This document shows, piece by piece, positions 17,201 to 27,000 of a DNA stretch of 64,000 nucleotides. The stretch covers positions 2,108,001-2,172,000 of the forward strand of contig NZ_CP024634.1 of NCBI RefSeq assembly GCF_003711265.1, in the 5' to 3' direction. A program made the translations under genes and the position numbers. The DNA comes from Bathymodiolus thermophilus thioautotrophic gill symbiont. GTDB lineage: Bacteria > Pseudomonadota > Gammaproteobacteria > PS1 > Pseudothioglobaceae. Position 1 is the stretch's first letter; each line of letters starts with the position of its first letter. Under the pieces are notes generated by a model, which worked only from the letters and a program-made list of their open reading frames with translations, did not search any database and was not told where the DNA came from.

Positions 17201-17327
17201 AATCAACCGCTGGAAACTGGTCTCTCTGAATATTGTTAAACGCCAACAAGCCAACCGCAATAATACTTACGGTAAAAACCAGTGCCAGTTTTTTTTGCTT
17301 AACAAAAAAATTAAAAAGATTATCCAT
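14283..17327 (-). CDS. RND-family efflux permease (HAE-1/AcrB-like)
   Basis: A 1014-residue inner-membrane proton-driven exporter. The typical arrangement is visible: first transmembrane helix (LALVFTVSIIAVGLLAF), a large periplasmic loop (FPAVDFELVTIVTGYPGASP), the cluster of helices with the proton-relay region (LAAMILVLGIVVDDSIIVAE), a second periplasmic loop and the final helix block (LGTLALVGVIVNDSLVMV). Family members export drugs, metals or lipids together with a periplasmic adaptor and an outer-membrane channel. No adaptor gene is adjacent, as typA lies upstream and ruvA converges downstream, so its partners must be elsewhere and its substrate is unknown. Confidence 0.88.
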   Translation of the reverse strand: MDNLFNFFVKQKKLALVFTVSIIAVGLLAFNNIQRDQFPAVDFELVTIVTGYPGASPEDVEQNITNPIEDELSSVIGIEKFNSISRQGSSVILVTLSPDVDDVGALKQDIQNAVDRIKSLPAEVVDLPKVVDMKSSLQSILKVNINSNSLSFAQLRNNIDAIADELALVDGVSEVVKEGYLDREIQIRIDTDKLYQYKLSLPQVISAIQKRNQRYTVGSNNDIKNEKTIVVLAQFDQAQAVGDVIIKSSFDGPVVRLKDIATISDGNVEEKSIVRVNATKGFILKIRKQAHADIITTVDLIKEKLHALQAKKYPQVHIFYSSDSSKYVRNRLEIVTNNGIIGLLLVLVVLGVFLSLKTAFWVAVSLPVSLLGSVALLGVAGETINLISLAAMILVLGIVVDDSIIVAESIHHHKQTGKDKYHSAVTGFKRVIMPVITTILTTVLAFSSMFLMEGTMGKFIYVIPLVVIFALTLSFLEVTIALPAHLAGLSEKPQKKNWFNAIEDWFEKVLKGILKIRYLIVIGFLALLGASIFFAATQMRLTLFPTVGADIITAKLKMPPGSSLQYTASVSHKVEALIKDVVGVDLDSLTNNVGQSFSHVANFSIALVPSSKRKIQAKEQLQRLKARATEVVEAENLTFSVRRPGPPQGEDIEIQLVSDNDDQRQTAANALVEILKQIKGVDNIDRDDEPSKSRIEVVLDFEKMARLNVDFVTVNRYLKATFGGINVTDIRYGDTDVDFRIYLGEPKQSEAVISTLKINNRQSRPVPLKQFSHIRHIVGEPDFNHFDGQRSVKISASIDDEVASTPVVIKQVLKSFDADNLYPAVRVLSEGGAKESKKSMQSFLKAFVMAIFVIFFLLILLFDSYTQPLLVLSAIPFSVIGVIWAFFLHGEPLSFFALLGTLALVGVIVNDSLVMVTHLNYLKQKLSATTPALEWIVQGAKDRLRAVILTSLTTLAGIIPLAYGIGGTDFILKPMALSLGYGLLFGTVMTLILLPCLYLMNFQFVNWITKFSKK

Positions 17328-17363
17328 AGAAATATCAGTATACCCAAATAGACGCCAGTTAAT

Positions 17364-19175
17364 TTATTTACCGCGCGCCCTTTTGCGTGCCGTTTCACTC
17401 AATAAACGCTTGCGAATACGGGTGTTATTCGGCGTTACTTCCACCAATTCATCGTCATCAATAAATTCTAACGCTTGCTCAAGATCAAGTTTAATCGCTG
17501 GTGTGAGTGATACCGCTTCATCAGTACCAGAGGCACGAACATTGGTAAGTTGCTTGCCCTTCATGACATTGACAACCAGATCTTTATCTCGTGTATGAAT
17601 ACCAACCACCATACCTTCGTAAATATCAGTATTGTGCTCAACAAAGAATTTACCCGATTTTTGCAAATTAAAAATCGCATACGCTACTGCTTGCCCTTGC
17701 GTCATTGAAATCAGTGAGCCGTTATTGCGTTGACCGATTTCACCGTCTTTTCTAGGCTTGTAAGCATCAAATGAAGAATTCATTAAGCCTGTACCTGTAG
17801 TTGCAGTTAAAAATTCTGTCCTAAAGCCGATTAAACCACGGGCAGGAATGTTAAAGTCTAATTTCACCCTACCATTACCATCAGGCACCATATCACTAAG
17901 TTCACCTTTGCGCTCACCTAACTTCTCCATCACTGTGCCTTGATGCTGAGATTCAACATCAACGCTCAAATTTTCAAACGGCTCACAAATCACCCCGTCA
18001 ATCTCTTTTAAAATTACTTGTGGACGACCTACTGCCAACTCAAATCCTTCACGGCGCATGGTTTCAATCAAGATAGACAAATGCAACTCTCCCCGACCTG
18101 ATACCAAAAATTCAGAAGGATCTTCAGTATTTTCAACACGCAATGCCACATTGTAAATCAGTTCTTTGTCTAGGCGATCACGAATATTTCTTGAAGTAAT
18201 ATACTTGCCATCTTGACCTGCAAATGGCGAATCATTGACACGAAATGCCATTGACACTGTCGGCTCGTCCACACTAAGTGGCGGTAAAGCTTCAACGGTT
18301 TCAACATCGCAAATCGTATCAGAAATAGAAATACCTTCAATACCTGTAACACAAGCAATATTACCCGCTTCAGCACTGTCAGCCTCCACTTTCTCTAAAC
18401 CCATAAAACCCATTAAACCTGCAATTTTAGCCTTGCGTTCAGTGCCATCAGCACTCACCACTATCACTTGTTGGTTTTTCTTAACAGTGCCACGGGTAAT
18501 CCGTCCAATGCCAATTGCCCCAATAAATGAGGAATAATCAAGTGCTGTGATTTGCATTTGCAACGGTGCATTTACATCCACTTCTGGTGCTGCTACTTTG
18601 GCAATAATGGTTTCAAACATAGGGGTCATATCACCCGAACGCACATCGTCTTCTAGCGATGCGTAACCATTAATACTTGAAGCATAAATAATAGGGAAAT
18701 CCAGTTGCTCATCAGTTGCACCTAGTTGGTCAAACAAGTCAAATACTTGGTCAATCACCCAATTAGGACGCGCCGCATCTTTGTCAATTTTGTTAATCAC
18801 CACAATTGGGTTAAGCCCCTGATCAAAGGCTTTTTTAGTTACAAAACGCGTTTGTGGCATTGGCCCTTCTTGTGCATCCACCAACAACAAAACCGAATCC
18901 ACCATCGACAATACCCGCTCTACTTCACCACCAAAGTCGGCGTGTCCGGGGGTATCAACAATATTAATATGATAATCGTTCCATTTAATTGCCGTATTTT
19001 TACTGGAAATAGTGATACCCCGCTCTTTTTCCAAATCGTTAGAATCCATCATTCTATCCGTGGACTCAAAACGGTCATCAAAAGTTTGTGATTGCTCTAA
19101 AAGTTTATCAACCAGCGTGGTTTTTCCGTGGTCAACATGGGCAATAATGGCAATATTTCTAAGTTTGTCGTTCAT
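17364..19175 (-). CDS. typA: Translational GTPase TypA/BipA
   Basis: Ribosome-associated GTPase needed for growth under stress and low temperature and for 50S assembly in E. coli. The 603-residue protein has the G motifs [16 protein letters not shown] (G1), [12 protein letters not shown] (G3) and VINKIDK (G4), then the beta-barrel domain and the TypA-specific C-terminal part ([19 protein letters not shown]). The C-terminus is lysine/arginine-rich ([16 protein letters not shown]). It lies 36 bases upstream of the RND gene on the same strand. Upstream begins the repeat-rich spacer that leads into the large tandem genes. Confidence 0.97.
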   Translation of the reverse strand: MNDKLRNIAIIAHVDHGKTTLVDKLLEQSQTFDDRFESTDRMMDSNDLEKERGITISSKNTAIKWNDYHINIVDTPGHADFGGEVERVLSMVDSVLLLVDAQEGPMPQTRFVTKKAFDQGLNPIVVINKIDKDAARPNWVIDQVFDLFDQLGATDEQLDFPIIYASSINGYASLEDDVRSGDMTPMFETIIAKVAAPEVDVNAPLQMQITALDYSSFIGAIGIGRITRGTVKKNQQVIVVSADGTERKAKIAGLMGFMGLEKVEADSAEAGNIACVTGIEGISISDTICDVETVEALPPLSVDEPTVSMAFRVNDSPFAGQDGKYITSRNIRDRLDKELIYNVALRVENTEDPSEFLVSGRGELHLSILIETMRREGFELAVGRPQVILKEIDGVICEPFENLSVDVESQHQGTVMEKLGERKGELSDMVPDGNGRVKLDFNIPARGLIGFRTEFLTATTGTGLMNSSFDAYKPRKDGEIGQRNNGSLISMTQGQAVAYAIFNLQKSGKFFVEHNTDIYEGMVVGIHTRDKDLVVNVMKGKQLTNVRASGTDEAVSLTPAIKLDLEQALEFIDDDELVEVTPNNTRIRKRLLSETARKRARGK

Positions 19176-19328
19176 TAGATGATAATTAGTGTTTTAAAAA
19201 AATCGCTATTATCCCCTAAAGAGTGCCACCATATTAGCATTAAATAATATAAATGGTAACTTTTACATAATTCATAATTTTTCACTCTGATTTTAATGTT
19301 TGTATTTATGAGGTTTTTACACAATATA

Positions 19329-19499
19329 GAAACCTTTGCATAAAGCATAAAAGTATGGATGATTAGCAAAATTCAATTTTTGTCCAATTGGTAATTTTCT
19401 TAAATATTGTCCTAGCAAGGCTAAGGCTGGGTTTAAGAAAATCACCAAGTGGGTGAAACGAGGATTCTTGATGATTATTCATATTTATGCAAAGGTCTC
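19329..19499. repeat. R1 miniature inverted repeat, slightly expanded copy
   Basis: Starts GAAACCTTTGCATAAA and ends TTTATGCAAAGGTCTC. An insertion of about 8 bases (GCATAAAA) near the left end makes it 171 bases long. It is joined directly to an R2 right half at 19500. Confidence 0.8.
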
Positions 19500-19567
19500 G
19501 AATAATATGCTGTCAATACTGGGGATGAGGATAGGTGCTAGGTTGTTTGGTTTATTTTTGAAAATGG
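19500..19567. repeat. R2 repeat, right half
   Basis: GAATAATATGCTGTCAATAC through GTTTATTTTTGAAAATGGCA matches the right half of the R2 consensus, ending in the inverted-repeat sequence TTTATTTTTGAAAATGGC. It directly follows an R1 copy, as it also does at 23882, 29026 and 35637. Confidence 0.65.
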
Positions 19568-19729
19568 CATTAGATATGGATGCTGAATAAAAGTTAGCCT
19601 GTGGTTAATATCCCTGTCTAATGCAATGGCTTCGACTTGAAGGAGGTATTTTTTTTGCCGCCCATCATCCATTTTTATTATCTAAAAACAAATGCTTGAT
19701 TTGCATCATTCAAAAAAATAAAATTAAGG

Positions 19730-19735
19730 TATAAT
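19730..19735 (+). promoter_or_regulatory. Candidate -10 box of the first propeller gene
   Basis: TATAAT within GGTATAATTCAA. The same TATAATTCAA context precedes the second and third paralogues at 23951 and 29097. No convincing -35 box is visible at standard spacing. Confidence 0.45.
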
Positions 19736-19748
19736 TCAATTTTTATTG

Positions 19749-19838
19749 AAGTCTTTGCATAAAGGTGCAAGTGGTTGACAGAATTCAATTTTTGCCTAAT
19801 TATTCTTGATGAATATTCATATTTATGCAGAGATTTCT
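19749..19838. repeat. Decayed, shortened R1 copy
   Basis: Begins AGTCTTTGCATAAAGGTG and ends TTTATGCAGAGATTTC, with the central loop deleted. It lies between the candidate promoter and the first propeller gene, so it would be transcribed as part of the leader. Confidence 0.6.
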
Positions 19839-19917
19839 TATTTACAGGAATTTACCCTGTACTTCAAAAAAATCCAATTAATTTAAGTTAGGTACGAAAA
19901 AACTAGGGGAATAAACC

Positions 19918-22900
19918 ATGCAAATAAAAACACAAAAACAAATCACAATATTACAAAATAAAGCGCAAAAAGTCGCTGACCAACTCAACGAAGAAGTTGT
20001 TGCCATTGCCAAAGGCATTCAGCACATCCAAACCCAAACAGGTGTGGTTTACCAATTAAATGCCGAAAATTTTGACGCTAAAAAGTTAACCCTAATTGCC
20101 AAAAAAATTGGCGATGATTTAGAGGTAACACTAGAGGAAAGTGTTGTTGTCTTTGACAACTATTTTAATGTTTGTGGAACTGATTTATCCTGTTTAGTTT
20201 CTCTACCTACCGAAGATGGCGGGCTTTACCACATTGTTGCTGATGCGTTCTTTACTTTAGAAGATGGCACGCAAGTTGTGTATTTTTATGGCGAGCAATC
20301 TATTGTCACTACAGAGTCTAGTGCAGCAAGCACAAAGGGCAATCAAAGTTTTTTCGATGTTATTAATTCAAATATAAAAATCGTAGCCATAGTTACAGCT
20401 GTAGCGGTTGTGGTTGCTAGTAGTGGTGGCAGTGGTGGTAGTGGTAGTGATGATGGTGATGATAGTGATGATGATAACAAAACTCTGGAACAGCCAATTG
20501 TTCAAGTAGCAGAAGTAAACGCCACAGAAAATGAAGCGAAAGATGAAAATCACATTACGGTAAAGGCAGAACTAGGTAGTAAGGTAACCATCACCTTTTC
20601 TGCAAATGGAAAAACGGTTACCAAGATAATTGAATCTGCCTCAGGTAATCATGACAAAGTTTCTGTTTTAACAGTTGACGAACTTAACGCATTAGGTGAT
20701 GGCTCGATCAGTATTTCAGCCGTTGCCGCTAAAGATGGTGTAATAAGTTCTGCTGGCACTGGTAGTTTTACACTTGATACTGTGGCACCAATATTTGATC
20801 AGCAACCTACTGCAATCAACACTGATATTAACACCCCTATTACAACCACTATTTATGATGCACAAGCAACCGACCAGAATGGCAATGCAGATGAAGGTAT
20901 TACTTATAGTATAAAAGGTACAAATGCCAATAAATTTGAGATTACTGCTAACACTGGAGTGGTAACTTATAAAACAATGCAAACATCAGTGCACATTGAT
21001 GCAATTACCATTGTTGCTACCGATGTCGCAGGTAACGAGAGCTTACAAAATATAACCGTTTCGGTTGTCAACAATCCAACCATTCAAGTGGCAGAAGTAA
21101 ACACCACAGAAAATGAAGCACAAGATGAGAATCAAATTACGATAAAGGCAGAAGCAGGTAGCAAGGTAACCATCACCTTTTCTGCAAATGGAAAAACTGT
21201 TATAAAGGTAATTGAATCTGCCTCAGGTAATCATGACAAAGTTTCTGCTTTAACAGTTGACGAACTTAACACATTAGGTGATGGTTTGATCAGTATTTCA
21301 GCCGTTGCCGTTAAAGATGGTGTAACAAGTTCTGCTGGCACTGGTAGTTTTACACTTGATACTGTGGCACCAATATTTGATCAACAGTCCACTGCAATCA
21401 ATACGAATACTCACGCCCCTATTACCACTATTTATGATGCACAAGCAACTGACCAGAATGGCAATGCAGATGAAGGTATTACTTATAGTATAAAAGGTAC
21501 AAATGCCGATAAATTTGAGATTACTGCTGACACTGGAGTGGTAACCTACAAAACGATACAAACATCAGAGCACGATGACACAATTACCATTGTTGCCGCT
21601 GATATTGCGGGTAATACGGTTGAGAAAGTCGTTACTGTATCAGTAAAAAATTTGATGCACGGCTTTACTATTGATGGTGGAAATGGTGGTTATGCAAGTG
21701 GCTGGTCAACCTCCTCAGCAGGCGATGTTAATGGCGATGGCTTAGATGATTTAATTGTTAGCTCTTATTTGGATGGTACCACGCCTGATGGCTCAAGGAA
21801 TCGTTCAGGTAATTCTTATGTCGTGTTTGGTAAAATTGATGAAACTATTGTTGATTTATCAGCCGTAGTCTCTGGTACGGGTGGCTTTGTTGTTCATGGT
21901 GATGGCACGTATCCAGGTGATTGGAGTGGCTGGTCAGTCTCCTCAGCAGGCGATGTCAACGGTGATGGTTTAGATGATTTGATTATTGGTGTTCGTAATG
22001 CTTGGGGGAGGAGTCCTCCAGGAGAAGACCCTAGGCAGTTTTCAGGTAATTCTTATGTCGTGTTTGGTAAAACTGATGGAACTGCTGTTAATTTATCAGC
22101 CATAGGCACAGATGGTTTTTCTATTGAGGGTGCTTCTAATCTAGAACAGAACGGCTTCTCGGTCTCCTCAGCAGGCGATGTCAATGGCGATGGCTTGGAT
22201 GATTTGATTGTTGCTTCTGCTTATTTTAACACAGCAGAAGGTAGGGTTTATGTCGTATTTGGTAAAACTGATGGAGTTACCGTTGATTTAGCAAACATAG
22301 GCACAAGTGGCTTTGTTATTAAGGGCGAAGAGGTTCAGAATTGGTGGACTGGCCGATCAGTTTCCTCGGCAGGCGATGTCAATGGCGATGGTTTAGATGA
22401 TTTAATTATTAGCGCTTATTATGCAAACCTTGAAGCAGGTAAATCCTATGTCGTGTTTGGTAAAATTGATAAAAATGACATTAATTTACTAGACATAGTG
22501 TCAGGCACAGGTGGTTTTGTTATTAATGGTGAAAATGATGGTGATTTGAGTAGTTGCTCAGTCTCCTCAGCAGGTGATGTCAATGGTGATGGCTTGGATG
22601 ATTTAATCGTTGGTGCTCATAAAGCAACTTCTAATAATAAAGCCGAAACAGGAAAAACTTATGTCGTGTTTGGTAAAACTGACAAAAATGCCGTTAATTT
22701 ATCAACTATAGCTTTAGGCACAGGTGGCTTTGTTATTAATGGTGAAAATGCTGGTGATTGGAGCGGCTGGTCAGTCTCCTCAGCAGGCGATGTTAATGGC
22801 GATGGCTTAGATGATTTGATTATTGGTGCTAAAAAAGCAAATTCTGGCAATGGTAAATCTTATGTCGTGTTTGGTAAAGCTAATGAAGACTCTGTTAATT

Positions 22901-23712
22901 TATCAGCCATAGTCGCTGGCACGGGTGGCTTTGTTATTAATGGTGAGAGTGCTGAGGATGAGAGTGGCCACTCAGTCTCCTCGGCAGGTGATGTCAATGG
23001 CGATGGCTTGGATGATTTGATTGTTGGTGCTTATTTGGTAAATCATAGCCTTCAAGAAGGCAAAGGTAGATCTTATGTTGTGTTTGGCAAAACCGATACA
23101 GCAGCCGTTCATTTAGCAGATGTTAGTGCTGGTCGGGGTATCATTGGGCATGCAATTGATTTTCAAGGAAATCAGAGCGAATATAGTGGCACCTCTGCTG
23201 ATGAATTGTTTGTTGCTGGTGAAGGTGACAATATCTTAATAGGCAATGGTGGTACCGATGTCTTTAATGCAGGTGCGGGCAATGATACTATTATCATTGA
23301 TAGCAACAACCTTACTAAACTCTACAGCAACACATTGAGCAATAATTTACTTGCTCGTGTTGATGGTGGTGGTGACATTGATATTCTAAAATTAAGTGGT
23401 AGCAACCTTAGACTAGACCTTACTCACATAGACAATGGTCGTATTCAAGATATTGAAGTCATAGATTTAACAGGATCAGGTGACAATACTTTGATACTTA
23501 ATCTGAATGACTTGCTAGATATTTCAAGTTCAACTAACATTCTTAAAGTTATTGGTAATTCAGGCGATAAAGTTGATATAGAACTTAATGACAATGCCTT
23601 TGTTCAAAATTCTGCATCAGAAACAAAGGATGGTATTACTTATCATGTTTATAGCAATGCTAACGCCTCCACTGCAGAATTATGGATAGATCAAGGTTTA
23701 GGGGTGATTTAA
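19918..23712 (+). CDS. Giant secreted protein 1: seven FG-GAP repeats on a two-unit stalk, RTX C-terminus
   Basis: A 1264-residue protein, first of four tandem paralogues. Residues 1-130 are a module shared with the type I secreted adhesin at 45612-51788 (conserved Cys86 and Cys92, then VSLP and GGLYHIV, then VVYFYG). A hydrophobic segment (about 153-168) and a Gly/Asp-rich linker follow. Residues about 185-579 are two copies of a ~190-residue stalk unit made of an Ig-like and a cadherin-like part. Residues about 580-1075 hold exactly seven FG-GAP repeats with the calcium-loop motif DVNGDGLDD. An RTX-like repeat (GNGGTDVFNAGAGNDTI, about 1090-1130) and a C-terminal domain of about 130 residues follow. 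Likely exported by the neighbouring type I system and displayed on the surface; the ligand is unknown. Confidence 0.85.
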   Translation: MQIKTQKQITILQNKAQKVADQLNEEVVAIAKGIQHIQTQTGVVYQLNAENFDAKKLTLIAKKIGDDLEVTLEESVVVFDNYFNVCGTDLSCLVSLPTEDGGLYHIVADAFFTLEDGTQVVYFYGEQSIVTTESSAASTKGNQSFFDVINSNIKIVAIVTAVAVVVASSGGSGGSGSDDGDDSDDDNKTLEQPIVQVAEVNATENEAKDENHITVKAELGSKVTITFSANGKTVTKIIESASGNHDKVSVLTVDELNALGDGSISISAVAAKDGVISSAGTGSFTLDTVAPIFDQQPTAINTDINTPITTTIYDAQATDQNGNADEGITYSIKGTNANKFEITANTGVVTYKTMQTSVHIDAITIVATDVAGNESLQNITVSVVNNPTIQVAEVNTTENEAQDENQITIKAEAGSKVTITFSANGKTVIKVIESASGNHDKVSALTVDELNTLGDGLISISAVAVKDGVTSSAGTGSFTLDTVAPIFDQQSTAINTNTHAPITTIYDAQATDQNGNADEGITYSIKGTNADKFEITADTGVVTYKTIQTSEHDDTITIVAADIAGNTVEKVVTVSVKNLMHGFTIDGGNGGYASGWSTSSAGDVNGDGLDDLIVSSYLDGTTPDGSRNRSGNSYVVFGKIDETIVDLSAVVSGTGGFVVHGDGTYPGDWSGWSVSSAGDVNGDGLDDLIIGVRNAWGRSPPGEDPRQFSGNSYVVFGKTDGTAVNLSAIGTDGFSIEGASNLEQNGFSVSSAGDVNGDGLDDLIVASAYFNTAEGRVYVVFGKTDGVTVDLANIGTSGFVIKGEEVQNWWTGRSVSSAGDVNGDGLDDLIISAYYANLEAGKSYVVFGKIDKNDINLLDIVSGTGGFVINGENDGDLSSCSVSSAGDVNGDGLDDLIVGAHKATSNNKAETGKTYVVFGKTDKNAVNLSTIALGTGGFVINGENAGDWSGWSVSSAGDVNGDGLDDLIIGAKKANSGNGKSYVVFGKANEDSVNLSAIVAGTGGFVINGESAEDESGHSVSSAGDVNGDGLDDLIVGAYLVNHSLQEGKGRSYVVFGKTDTAAVHLADVSAGRGIIGHAIDFQGNQSEYSGTSADELFVAGEGDNILIGNGGTDVFNAGAGNDTIIIDSNNLTKLYSNTLSNNLLARVDGGGDIDILKLSGSNLRLDLTHIDNGRIQDIEVIDLTGSGDNTLILNLNDLLDISSSTNILKVIGNSGDKVDIELNDNAFVQNSASETKDGITYHVYSNANASTAELWIDQGLGVI

Positions 23713-23754
23713 CAACTGTTCTCTACCGTTGTTCTGAGCTATCGTTTGCTTCAC

Positions 23755-23771
23755 CCTTTCAATTAAAGGGT
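23755..23771 (+). terminator. Hairpin after the first propeller gene
   Basis: CCCTTT and AAAGGG form a six-pair stem around CAATT, 43 bases past the stop. An equivalent ACCTTTCAATTAAAAGGT follows the second paralogue at about 28697. There is no T-tract, so terminator function is uncertain. Confidence 0.35.
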
Positions 23772-23778
23772 AATGATA

Positions 23779-23881
23779 TTCTTAAACCTTGTCCTAGCAG
23801 GGTTAAGGCTGGGTTTAAAAAATTACCAAATGGGTGAAAAGTGGATTCTTGATGATTATTCATAATTTATGCAAAGGTCTC
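23779..23881. repeat. R1 copy lacking its left third
   Basis: Starts within the element at TTCTTAAACCTTGTCCTAGC and runs to GCAAAGGTCTC. The left arm is missing. It is joined to an R2 right half. Confidence 0.75.
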
Positions 23882-23945
23882 ATAGTGCCAATACTTGGAA
23901 TAAAAATGGACGCTAGACTGTTTAGCTTATTTTTTGAAAATGATA
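23882..23945. repeat. R2 right half before the second propeller gene
   Basis: ATAGTGCCAATACTTGG through TTTTTTGAAAATGATA. Its end abuts the candidate promoter of the second paralogue. Confidence 0.6.
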
Positions 23946-23950
23946 TAGGA

Positions 23951-23956
23951 TATAAT
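23951..23956 (+). promoter_or_regulatory. Candidate -10 box of the second propeller gene
   Basis: TATAAT in the context GGATATAATTCAAC, 68 bases before the start codon and immediately right of an R2 end. The ribosome site AGAGGAATCAAT precedes the ATG at 24024. Confidence 0.5.
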
Positions 23957-24023
23957 TCAACTTCTTTCATTGTAGGAATTTACCTGCATTTCAAAAAAAA
24001 AGTAAACATCAAGAGGAATCAAT

Positions 24024-27000
24024 ATGCAAATAAAAACACAAAAACAAATCACAATATTACAAAATAAAGCGCAAAAAGTCGCTGACCAACTCAACGAAGA
24101 AGTTGTTGCCATTGCCAAAGGCATTCAACACATCCAAACCCAAACAGGTGTGGCATATCAATTAAACACTAAAGATTTTGACACTAAAAAGTTAAACTTA
24201 ATTGCCAAAAAAGTCGGTGATGATTTAGAGGTAGCACTAGAAGAAAGTGTTGTTATTTTTGATAACTATTTTAATGTTTGCACCACTGATTTATCTTGTT
24301 TGGTTTCTTTGCCCACCAAAGACGGTGGACTTTACCATATTGTTGCTGATGCTTTCTTCACTTTAGAAGACGACACCCAAGTGGTGTATTTTTATGGCGA
24401 ACAATCTATTGTTTCCACAGAATCTAGTGCCGCAAGCACAGGTAACAAACAAAGCTTTTTTGATGTTGTTACCTCTAACATAGGGATCGTGGCTGCAGTT
24501 GCGGTTGTAGCCGTTGTAGTTGCCACTAGTGGCAGTGACAAGAATGATAATGATAATGAAGATGAAACATCACTAACATTTACCTTAGCAGACACAGGTG
24601 GTGCTACCAACGATACCACGATTACTGTTAGTGGTATGAAGGAAGGGGCAACTTGGCAGTATTCTATTGATGGTGGCGCTAGTTTTACCGATGGCACAGG
24701 TAGTAGTTTTGTGTTGAGAGAAGGCACTTATGCTGAGAATATCATTCAGATTAAACAAACTGATACAGCTGGTAATACCTTAACCGTCATTAAGAATACT
24801 TCCCCTGTTGTTGTGGACACCACAAATCCTTTATTTACCAGTGCAACGACAGTTGATGTTGAAACAAACACCGAAGCATCGGAAACGATATATGAAGCAA
24901 CAGCAACAGACAATAATGCAGTTACTTACACCTTAGAAGATGGCAATCAAAAAGACAAATTTACGATTAGCAAGGAGGGGGAACTAAAATATAAGCAAAA
25001 ACAAACGACAGCACATAATGACGACAAAGTTACTATTATTGTCACTGATGTTGCAGGCAATAAAACAAAGCAACTTATTACCGTGTCGGTGAAAGATTCT
25101 ATTTTAACCACCTCAGTTGTTTGGAATAATATTGGTGATGATAATAACATCAATATTGAAGAATTGGCAACAGTTACTTTAAGTGGTACAGTTACTTCCA
25201 CTGGTAGCACACCTGCTGACTTAAATATTGCCAGTATTGTTTTCAAACAAAATAATGCCATTGTCCACACGATTAACACCGCTCTTCCCGTTATCAATAA
25301 CAACACTTGGACTTTAGACCACGACAACGCTTGGACTTCAAAACTTGTTAATGGCAATTGCACCGTTATTGTTAATCTTTCTGCTAATAGTAACAGTATC
25401 ACAGGTCAGGGGGAAACGGTAGTAGTAATTGATATAGTTATTCCAGGTGCACCAGTATTGAGTTTTACAGATACAGGTTTATCAAATGATGGTGTTACCA
25501 AAAATGGCACAATGACTGTTAGTGATTTAGAGACAGGTGCAACTTGGCAGTATTCTATTGATGGTGGCACTAACTTTACCAGTGGCACAGGCAGTAGTTT
25601 TATACTGAATGAAGGCACTTATACTCAAAATACCATTCAGATCAAACAAACTGATGCAGCTGGCAATGTTTCAAGCGTGGCTGCAAACACTTCAACTGTT
25701 GTTGTGGATACCACAGATCCTTTGTTTCTTAACACAGACAATACTGTTAGTGTTGAAATAAATTCAACTGTTACAACTACTGTTTACGATGCTCAAGTAG
25801 TCAACCATACTGGTGGCAATGCAGATGAAGGCATTACTTATAGCATAAAAGGAGCGAATGCCAGTAAATTTTCGATTACTACTGACACTGGAATAGTAAC
25901 CTATAAAACAATACAAACGGTAAGGCGCAATGATGCAATTACCATTGTTGCTACCGATGTTGCAGGCAACGAGAGCTTACAAGATGTAACCGTTGTGGTT
26001 GTCAACAAACCAATCGTTCAAGTGGCAGAAGTAAACGCCACAGAAAATGAAGCGAAAGATGAGAATCAAATTACGGTAAAGGCAGAACTAGGTAGCAAGG
26101 TAACCATCACCTTTTCTGCAAATGGAAAAACGGTTATCAAGATAATTGAATCTGCCTCAGGCAATCATGACAAAGTTTCTGCTTTAACAGTTGACGAACT
26201 TAACACATTAGGTGATGGTTTGATCAATATTTCAGCCGTTGCCGTTAAAGATGGTGTAGCAAGTTCTGCTGGCACTGGTAGTTTTACACTCGATACTGTG
26301 GCACCAATATTTGATCAGCAGCCTACTGCAATTAACACTAATATTAACACCCCTATTACAACCACTATTTATGATGCACAAGCAACTGACCAGAATGGCA
26401 ATGCAGATGAAGGCATTACTTATAGCATAAAAGATGCAAATAACAGTAAATTTACGATTACTACTGACACTGGGAAAGTAACCTATAAAGAAATACAAAC
26501 ATCAGTGCATAGTAACGATACAGTTACCATTATTGCTACCGATACTGCGGGTAACGCAACAGAAAAAGTCGTTACTGTTTCAGTGGTACCTCCTGCACAA
26601 GGCTTTGTTATCAATGGCAAGAGTTTTGCAGATAATGCTGGATTCTCAGTCTCCTCAGCAGGTGATGTGAATGGTGATGGACTAGATGATTTGATTGTTG
26701 GTGCCCCTCATAATCTGGTCTACAGCGATCCTACCAAGAAGGCAAGTGAATCTTATGTAATATTTGGCAAGACTAGCGCAACTGCTGTTAATTCATCAGA
26801 CATAGCCTCTGGCACGGGTGGATTTATTATCAATGGCGAGGGGATTGAGGATCTAAGTGGCTGGTCAGTTTCTTCAGCAGGCGATGTGAATGGTGATGGC
26901 TTAGATGATTTGATTGTTAGTGCCACTTGGGCAAACCACTCCGTTGATAAAACAGATGCTGGCAAGTCTTATGTTGTATTTGGCAAGATTGACACAATCG

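Larger units (their letters stand above)
19568..19917. other. Leader region of the first propeller gene
   Basis: Gene-free. It holds a unique stretch (19568-19720), a TATAAT at 19730-19735 in the context AAGGTATAATTCAA, a decayed R1 copy (about 19749-19838) and the sequence before the start codon, where AGGGGAATAAACC gives a ribosome site. The long untranslated stretch implies regulation at the RNA level is possible. Confidence 0.5.

Noticed and set aside
19329-19499. R1 as a complete insertion sequence
   Set aside because: It is only about 160-170 bases and contains no transposase reading frame; a miniature element is the better description.
20716-20982. Open frames on the minus strand opposite the propeller genes, repeated in all paralogues (also near 21298, 26232, 29956)
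   Set aside because: They recur only because the underlying DNA repeats recur; they have no ribosome site or protein-like composition and lie wholly within strongly coding + strand sequence.
21655-23100. Regularly spaced repeats suggesting a CRISPR array
   Set aside because: The repeats are in-frame protein-coding units of about 60-70 codons with conserved reading frame; the period is far longer than a CRISPR unit and no cas genes are present.
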